Shown: piece by piece, positions 5,791-11,248 of the stretch
Layout: each line of letters starts with the position of its first letter
Position numbering within the stretch: the first letter of the stretch is position 1
From: Bacteroidota bacterium
GTDB lineage: Bacteria > Bacteroidota > Bacteroidia > Chitinophagales > Chitinophagaceae
Assembly: GCA_023423285.1 (NCBI GenBank)
Contig: JAFAFV010000044.1
Coordinates: 1-11,248, forward strand
Reading direction: 5' to 3'
Length of the DNA: 11,248 nucleotides
Translations under genes and position numbers: made by a program
Notes under the pieces: generated by a model
Databases searched by the model: none
Told to the model about the DNA's origin: nothing
The model's input: the letters and a program-made list of their open reading frames with translations, nothing else

Positions 5791-7002
5791 TCAGTTATCA
5801 TCAAAATCAGGAATTTTCATATACTCGCCATTCTTTAATGCTGATTTATGCGCAATGATTCCCGGAGCTGTATAAGCCAAGGATTCATATATATCAATAA
5901 CAGGTTTTCTATTGTTTACAATTGAGTCAATAAATTCATGTGTCAGAAAAGTATGCGAGCCTCTATGTCCTGAATTCCTTCTTAAAGGGGCGGGCAGCAT
6001 ATCAGTTTTCCAATACTCAGGTACTGTAAATTCCTGGTATTCGTGTTCGGCTTCAGCAAAACCACCCTCTTCTACTCCAAACTTATCAGTGGCCTTAATA
6101 ATATGTGTGGGCAATTTCTTATAGCCATCATAGAAACTTAGCTTGTCTCCATAAATTTCGCCTCTGTCTGTCCCCTCTATTGCACCGCGCCATAACACGC
6201 CAACTTCAAAAGGCAGGTTATTTTTAGTTTTAAAAAAAGCTGTTTCTTTCCAAAAAGGATTTTTGTAGATATTGTCTTTTAATATCGGACTATCATCTCC
6301 CCAGCCCAAACAGCTTACTCCCGCTAATCTATCCCCAGTTATAGAAATTAACCTGGATGTACTATGTGTACAATAATGGATGGGAGGCAGGCCATAACGC
6401 CAGGTACGTTTTTTGTTTTCGTCCCAGAAAAGCACCTCAAGGCCGGGATGGTAATAGTGTGCCGCAGCGCCTAGTATATTGCCAAATGCTCCCTTTTTAT
6501 AAAGTTCACGTGCAGCAATCGTTTGTTGATTATAATAGGAAGTTTCGGCCATCATATAAGTCAACCCAGTCTTTTTTACTGCCCTGAGTATTTTATAGCA
6601 TTCATCAATTGTATACGCTGCCGGAACCGCGCAAAGGACATGCTTTCCTGCATTAAGGCAAGCCAGTGTATGTTTGGCATGATCCGGAACACCTGTAAAT
6701 ATAGCCACTGCATCCACTTTTGGATCTTTAATCAGTTCTTCAAGGCTAGTGTACGATTTTGAGCATTTGTATGTTTTCATCAATGCATCTCTTCTATCAG
6801 GGATCAGGTCACTCACTGCTTCTACGGCACTATTTGGATGGATATGAAAATGAAAAGTTAACCCAAACCTGCCGCCTACAACTCCAACACGAACTTTTTT
6901 TTGAGGATTTGCAGCTGTGGAAAATTTTGGGATCATAATGCTGCCAAGGGCGGCTATGCCTGTATTATAAATGAATTTTCTTCTTCCTAATATTTCGTCC
7001 AT
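5791..7002 (-). CDS. GH109-like Gfo/Idh/MocA family protein with Tat motif
   Basis: This is a 403-residue protein. The frame is open to a TTG at 7047, but I prefer the ATG at 7000-7002, because it places the twin-arginine motif GRRKFIYN at residues 6-13 with a hydrophobic segment after it. The Rossmann motif is VGVVGGRFGL (39-48). Where most family members have E-K-P this protein has A-V-P (125-127) in CAVPAAYTIDECYKIL, so the usual catalytic lysine is absent. From memory, GH109 NAD-dependent glycosidases share this pattern: VPAA followed by ECW, then MM.E.. .Y. Other matching blocks are YMMAETSYY (149-157), HYCTHSTSRLISITGDR (209-225), and GHRGSH (345-350) near the C-terminus. It is probably periplasmic, acting on a glycan by transient NAD oxidation or as a non-hydrolytic relative. 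Gaps are 97 bp upstream and 71 bp downstream. Superfamily firm; hydrolase activity inferred. Confidence 0.8.
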   Translation of the reverse strand: MDEILGRRKFIYNTGIAALGSIMIPKFSTAANPQKKVRVGVVGGRFGLTFHFHIHPNSAVEAVSDLIPDRRDALMKTYKCSKSYTSLEELIKDPKVDAVAIFTGVPDHAKHTLACLNAGKHVLCAVPAAYTIDECYKILRAVKKTGLTYMMAETSYYNQQTIAARELYKKGAFGNILGAAAHYYHPGLEVLFWDENKKRTWRYGLPPIHYCTHSTSRLISITGDRLAGVSCLGWGDDSPILKDNIYKNPFWKETAFFKTKNNLPFEVGVLWRGAIEGTDRGEIYGDKLSFYDGYKKLPTHIIKATDKFGVEEGGFAEAEHEYQEFTVPEYWKTDMLPAPLRRNSGHRGSHTFLTHEFIDSIVNNRKPVIDIYESLAYTAPGIIAHKSALKNGEYMKIPDFDDN

Positions 7003-7099
7003 TTTGATATGATTTGCATCAGAATTAAAATTATTCAATAAATCCAACCCTAATTATATCATCACTAGCTAACAACTATAATCATTGTATTCAATTGTA

Positions 7100-9427
7100 T
7101 TATTGCACCAGTTCCGGCTCCAGTTGATAATGGCTTTTTAACATTGAAATAAATTTAGGATTAGGGCTTGCTCCTTTGGTATTATAATAGTCAATTATAT
7201 TTTTTCCTAAAAGGGTATTGGAATGATTGAATTTTACTTTACGGTTAAACTCAATAAAGCCTGTCTTACCAAGCAGTTCAGGCCTTGATTGGCCATTGAA
7301 CTGCGGGGCGTATACAATGCAATCTGTGAAACTTGTGCCCTGCTCGCTGTTTAGCTGGTAAATATTCTTGTCATCATTTTTCAGTACGGGCAAAAAAGTA
7401 GTTCTTGTAAAAATCATTCTTCCTCTTAATGGTTTTTTCTCATCTGCCTGTAAAGCTGAAATACTGCAATTGTCAAAATACATGTCAGATACAGTTTCGG
7501 AATTTTTCAACACAATATTTTTGCAATCATTAAATTTTATGGAAGGATGCAATCCATAATTATCTACGTAAGCTGCTCCAGTCAGGGCAAAATGTACTGC
7601 AGATTCAGGCTCTTTGTTTAGGTTTTCAAGTTGAACATTACTAAATGCAAAACTGGCATTTGAGCTCAACCCGAAACTACTGTACTCACCGGCATTATTG
7701 AGCTGATAAGAGCCTGCATCAGCTATTTCAGTTATCCTCACACCCTTTTCCCGGCCAACAACTTTTATATTTTCAAGCCTGAGCGTTTCAGGAAGGAAGA
7801 ACCTATGGCCAGTTTTTATTTTTGCGAAAGACGGAAAACGCAGGATCCAGCATGTTGCATTCTTATCAGTAACTCCTCCGAAATCAATAATGAAGTTTTC
7901 AATACTAATCGTTCGGCCAAATCCAACAGGATACTTATAGTCGAAATTGCGGGGCGAGAAAGTCAGGACATTGACAGTTTTAGCTTCAGAAGAAACTTTA
8001 AACGTACAGTTAGTGATCTTTATATCGCCGTCCCACCTGGAGCCAAAGTCACTTCTAAAACCAATAAAGCTACTACCTGCGCAACTGCTATTCTCTATAA
8101 TAAGTTTACCGCCGCCTGTAACAGTGATGCCCTTAAAGCCAATTTCAGAGTTAGAAATTCGTAAATTCCAGCAATGGAAATGCACATCCACTCTATTTAA
8201 CCTGCTATTTTCAACAACAAAATTCTTTACAAGATTGGACCCAAATACACCCCAATGCACTTTTGTGCCTTCCGCAGTCACATTATTGAAATGACAATTC
8301 ATTACCCTTCCCATTGATATCCCATAGGTGCCACTGGTAACCATAGTTGAAGCGCTACCCCTATTCTGCTCATATGGGATCAATCTTACATTCTCTAACC
8401 TTACATCATATACTGATGAAAAAGAGTAGAATCCGCTTCGGGGATTTCGTGTGCTGGTGTCCTTTTTACCTGGCTCCAGGCCAACCCACTGGTTTGAAAT
8501 AATGGTGCGGCTCCTTGTAATTGAAAACCCATTTTGTAAGTAATTACCGTCCTTTGTTGTGGGATTGTTGCCGGATAAATAAAAAACACCCCCGGAAATT
8601 TCGAGATAATTTTCATCTACCGGAACAGCAACGAGTTTTGTATAATCTTTAAATGTCCACGCAACATCGCCTATCACTCTTCCGTATTCTTCCACATAAA
8701 AAAAATCTTCTCTCGCCCAAGACTGTCCATTATATTGTTCTCCCGCTCTGTAACCAATCCTGTCTTTGGCATCCGCGATGATTATGAGACAATTTTTATA
8801 ATCGGCCAATATGGGTATCTGGCTTACACCTGGCTTAATAGAAGAAAGCAACAAGGATTTATCAGCCGCAGAGAGTTCTATATTCTTTGTTTTGTATTTA
8901 GAACTGACGCGGAAACGCGGTTTTGATGGGGCATTATAACTCTCATCTATATGGAAAATCGTTTCCCCCCAGTTTACGCTGGTTTGTATAACGATAGGGA
9001 TTGGCGACTTTAACCAAAACTCACCGCTATTATTTATAACGGGAATGTTTCGTTTGTTGGCATATTCATGAGCCATAGCAATTTGTTCAGCGTCGTTATT
9101 AGTTCCGTCTCCTTTGGCCCCAAACATTTTGTAATTGACAGATAACGGCGTAAGCAATACAGCGCTTAGGCCGTTTGAAAGTTTTACCACATGTTCTGAT
9201 GAATCTGCAATAACATTTTTTTTGATATAATATTCTGCTGCACCTCCATCATTTCTATTAAAATAACCTAACACCTTTACAAAGTCATTTTCCCTGGCTG
9301 AGCGGTCATTCACAAGTTTCTCTAAAACATCATAAATTTTAAGGCTGGTTGACTTTTGCGCATAACTGTTCATTTGCAGTAATAAGACAGCGGCTGTAAT
9401 TAAAATAGTTAATATCCCAGGTTTCAT
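7100..9427 (-). CDS. Secreted pectate-lyase-superfamily beta-helix protein
   Basis: This is a 775-residue protein from the ATG at 9425-9427; a GTG two codons upstream (9433) is an alternative. The N-terminus, MKPGILTILITAAVLLLQMN followed by SYAQ, is a Sec signal peptide with likely cleavage after Ala at about residue 23. Residues 100-112 (MFGAKGDGTNNDA region) are the hallmark of the pectate lyase 3/GH28-related superfamily, where the right-handed beta-helix begins. Repeated short hydrophobic strands with N-rich turns (for example MNCHFNNVTAEGT, LRISNSEIGFKGI, IKITNCTFKV) run from about 340 to 700. Members are polysaccharide lyases, hydrolases or binding proteins. I cannot name catalytic residues, although the HFHCW and SDFGSRWDGD segments (about 416-467) are polar and look conserved in style. 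It follows the esterase gene by 102 bp, suggesting joint action on an esterified polysaccharide outside the cytoplasm. Confidence 0.82.
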   Translation of the reverse strand: MKPGILTILITAAVLLLQMNSYAQKSTSLKIYDVLEKLVNDRSARENDFVKVLGYFNRNDGGAAEYYIKKNVIADSSEHVVKLSNGLSAVLLTPLSVNYKMFGAKGDGTNNDAEQIAMAHEYANKRNIPVINNSGEFWLKSPIPIVIQTSVNWGETIFHIDESYNAPSKPRFRVSSKYKTKNIELSAADKSLLLSSIKPGVSQIPILADYKNCLIIIADAKDRIGYRAGEQYNGQSWAREDFFYVEEYGRVIGDVAWTFKDYTKLVAVPVDENYLEISGGVFYLSGNNPTTKDGNYLQNGFSITRSRTIISNQWVGLEPGKKDTSTRNPRSGFYSFSSVYDVRLENVRLIPYEQNRGSASTMVTSGTYGISMGRVMNCHFNNVTAEGTKVHWGVFGSNLVKNFVVENSRLNRVDVHFHCWNLRISNSEIGFKGITVTGGGKLIIENSSCAGSSFIGFRSDFGSRWDGDIKITNCTFKVSSEAKTVNVLTFSPRNFDYKYPVGFGRTISIENFIIDFGGVTDKNATCWILRFPSFAKIKTGHRFFLPETLRLENIKVVGREKGVRITEIADAGSYQLNNAGEYSSFGLSSNASFAFSNVQLENLNKEPESAVHFALTGAAYVDNYGLHPSIKFNDCKNIVLKNSETVSDMYFDNCSISALQADEKKPLRGRMIFTRTTFLPVLKNDDKNIYQLNSEQGTSFTDCIVYAPQFNGQSRPELLGKTGFIEFNRKVKFNHSNTLLGKNIIDYYNTKGASPNPKFISMLKSHYQLEPELVQ

Positions 9428-9529
9428 TCTCACATTTTTTCGTTACGCTATAAAAGTTCTTTTCTTCATGGTGTTTCTTCTAAGCACCTACGAGGCATAA
9501 AAATGTAGGCCATCTTTAAATATCCTGCT

Positions 9530-11248
9530 CTAGTTCTTCACTTGTTTTATACTGTGTTTTAAAAAAAATTCACCAACTTCCGGTATCAGGTTCTCTGGCA
9601 TGCGATTGATATCATGCGGATAGCGAAGGTCAAGATATCCGGGTTTTTTATATCCCTCATAAACTCTTTTTACAGGGTTTAACATTTTTCTAAGCGAAAT
9701 TATATCTGTATGCCAATCCATATCCGGTGCAATAATCATTACAGGACGGGGCGCTATAGTTGCCAGGATTTCTCCATAATCAACCGGAACTTTCTGAGGC
9801 GTATCGGCAAACAACCCCAGGCGGGGCAATATACCAAACAGATGAGAAAATGTTCTGATGGTTTCATACCGCTTGTTTGATGTTCTTAGTGGTGACATAG
9901 CCGCTACTACACTCACGCCAGCAATCCTGTCATCCAATGCAGCAGCCATCAGGCCAACACTTCCTCCTATCGAATTACCAAATACAAAAATATTTGCTGT
10001 GTCCACATAATTTAATGAATGTAAACCATCAAGCCCGCTGCTTACATCCATAACCATCTTACCCATTTTTGACCAAGACGGAAATCTATCATAGAACTGA
10101 GTCGCTTCCTCCAATCGCGTACCAAAGCCAAACATATCAAACGCGTAGACTGCAAAACCCTGCCTAACCAGGTTAGTGATCAATTTTTGCTTATTAATCT
10201 CGTTGCCCTTATCATAACCTTTTACAAAACCCGAGGAGTGTGCATACTGATGCAAATAAATCACTACGGGTATTTTCTTTTTTCCTGACAGGTCTTTTGC
10301 AAACTGCTCGGGTAAATAAAGTGCTGAGTACATGTAATCTCCAATGGCTTCATAAGGGCCAAATTCAATCACTTTTGAGCCTTTTACCGTGGGAAGTTTC
10401 ACCGTTACTGACCGCATCCAATCGGCGCGTGTTGGGTCTAACTCGGTTGGCGGGAGAGCTTTCACACCTGCAGGCTGATCCCCTAACAACCACCTGAGGT
10501 TATTTCTGATCTTTACTTTGTCATTGTCAAGCGCGTTATTAGTTGCATAGTTATCTTTCAATACTACCCGATCAATTTTCTTTGCCCCGGCTAATGCAGC
10601 CGCGTTCTTGTTCAACCATCCATCGTAATCGTAAGGAAAATAAAAAACATTGGTCCAATTACCCGCTCTTCTTTTAAAAGAGAAGTCTAAAAAATCAATT
10701 GCATTTTCAATATCCCTTGCAGCAACTGCATGGCGACCCATGCGGGTGGCAACGCCAATGTTTTCCGGCGCTTTGTAAAAATCATACACTTTTTTTACCG
10801 AGTAATAGTTTTGCTCTATTGACCATGAATTAAGCCCTGTCTCGTAAATAGAATACTGAAACAGCAAAGCCCTTGGAGCAACTAAAGCAGCCAATGAATT
10901 CTGGTCAACCGGCAATTTGTCTTCATTTCCAAAAAAGAAACGCAGACGTGGATGAAACCAATGACTGTTATAAGCTGTTACCAGGTCTATCGTTTCGCTC
11001 GCATACTGAGGATCATTATACCGCCAGGGAGAATCACCTCCAGTGCTTGAGCTGCTCGATATAACCGCGGCGATCCTATCATCAAACGCGGCGACCCATA
11101 ATGATTGTTTCCCATTTCGGGAATGCCCGGTTATTGCAATTTGTTTTTTGTTAATCTCTTTGCGCGTGTATAAATAATCGATCACCCTGGAAGCTCCCCA
11201 TGCGCGGCGCATCAGCATACTAAAATCAAATTCAGGGTAAATGAATTT
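9530..11248 (-). CDS. Tandem two-module alpha/beta-hydrolase (CE15-like plus esterase), N-terminus missing
   Basis: The frame is open to the window edge with ten codons before the internal ATG at 11218, so the gene is 5'-truncated; 572 residues are visible (numbered from the edge). Module 1 has GHSRNGKQSLW with nucleophile Ser43, then TGGDSPWR (69-76), candidate acid Glu136 in YETGLNSW, and His173 in GRHAVAARD. This pattern resembles the GxSRxG glucuronoyl-esterase (CE15) group. A linker with LRWLLGDQPAG (251-261) leads to module 2, a complete second hydrolase: strand and oxyanion region VVIYLHQYAH (328-337), GNSIGG with Ser426, acid Asp509 or Asp511 in APDMDWHTD, and His545 in YPHDINRM. Both triads look intact. 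Deacylation or demethylation of a polysaccharide is likely, perhaps of uronic-acid esters. It is the most upstream gene visible of the leftward cluster. Export cannot be judged without the N-terminus. Confidence 0.82.
   Translation of the reverse strand, partial: KFIYPEFDFSMLMRRAWGASRVIDYLYTRKEINKKQIAITGHSRNGKQSLWVAAFDDRIAAVISSSSSTGGDSPWRYNDPQYASETIDLVTAYNSHWFHPRLRFFFGNEDKLPVDQNSLAALVAPRALLFQYSIYETGLNSWSIEQNYYSVKKVYDFYKAPENIGVATRMGRHAVAARDIENAIDFLDFSFKRRAGNWTNVFYFPYDYDGWLNKNAAALAGAKKIDRVVLKDNYATNNALDNDKVKIRNNLRWLLGDQPAGVKALPPTELDPTRADWMRSVTVKLPTVKGSKVIEFGPYEAIGDYMYSALYLPEQFAKDLSGKKKIPVVIYLHQYAHSSGFVKGYDKGNEINKQKLITNLVRQGFAVYAFDMFGFGTRLEEATQFYDRFPSWSKMGKMVMDVSSGLDGLHSLNYVDTANIFVFGNSIGGSVGLMAAALDDRIAGVSVVAAMSPLRTSNKRYETIRTFSHLFGILPRLGLFADTPQKVPVDYGEILATIAPRPVMIIAPDMDWHTDIISLRKMLNPVKRVYEGYKKPGYLDLRYPHDINRMPENLIPEVGEFFLKHSIKQVKN

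Noticed and set aside
8401..8616. 71-residue leftward frame overlapping the beta-helix gene in another frame
   Set aside because: It is entirely inside a gene with a signal peptide and a recognisable fold, with no motif of its own.
9443..9469. Short leftward reading frame ATG...TAA encoding eight residues (MKKRTFIA) before the beta-helix gene, as a leader peptide
   Set aside because: It is too short, with no attenuator hairpins or codon bias, and is expected by chance in A/T-rich sequence.
9487..9509. CCTAC...GTAGG inverted repeat in the gap between the esterase and beta-helix genes, as a terminator or riboswitch
   Set aside because: The stem is only 5 bp with a 13-nt loop and no T-run. Nothing else in the 102-bp gap supports a structured element.
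1..11248. CRISPR array, SusC/SusD pair, DUF1080 hydrolase or insertion sequence
   Set aside because: I looked for regularly spaced repeats, large TonB-type proteins and transposase motifs and found none. The expected partners may lie beyond the right edge.

Overview
The window looks like chromosomal DNA from a Bacteroidota member that degrades polysaccharides, plausibly in the Chitinophagaceae/Sphingobacteriaceae area. The reasons are moderate A+T richness (about 42% G+C in lines I sampled by hand), no Shine-Dalgarno-like sequences ahead of the genes, several twin-arginine exported Gfo/Idh/MocA oxidoreductases, and gene families typical of that phylum's carbohydrate loci. The genus is a guess.

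Layout. At the left edge a complete tRNA-Asn(GTT) gene (4-77, + strand) is followed by a strong intrinsic terminator. Everything else, from about 282 to the right edge, is on the minus strand and is transcribed towards the tRNA. In transcription order the genes are: a two-module alpha/beta-hydrolase (esterase) whose N-terminus lies outside the window (11248-9530); a secreted pectate-lyase-superfamily beta-helix protein (9427-7100); a GH109-like Gfo/Idh/MocA protein without the usual E-K-P motif (7002-5791); a 450-residue Gfo/Idh/MocA oxidoreductase (5719-4367); a small cupin (4288-3869); a 338-residue Gfo/Idh/MocA protein (3783-2767); a second 450-residue Gfo/Idh/MocA oxidoreductase that is a gapless paralogue of the first (2743-1391); and a LacI-family regulator (1334-282). 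Gaps are 23-102 bp, all in one direction, so one or a few transcription units are likely. No gene-free stretch exceeds 300 bp.

Working model. The beta-helix protein (signal peptide) and probably the tandem esterase act on a decorated, perhaps uronic-acid-containing, polysaccharide outside the cytoplasm. Four Gfo/Idh/MocA proteins with N-terminal twin-arginine motifs would act in the periplasm with tightly held nicotinamide cofactor. They may oxidise sugars to keto intermediates or, for the GH109-like member, cleave a glycosidic bond by an NAD-dependent redox mechanism. The LacI-type regulator would respond to a cytoplasmic sugar product. This resembles the known Bacteroidota loci that degrade glycosides through 3-keto intermediates, but no DUF1080-type hydrolase, SusC/SusD pair or sugar isomerase lies in the window. 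The pathway assignment is therefore inference. No transposase, integrase, CRISPR array or phage gene was seen.
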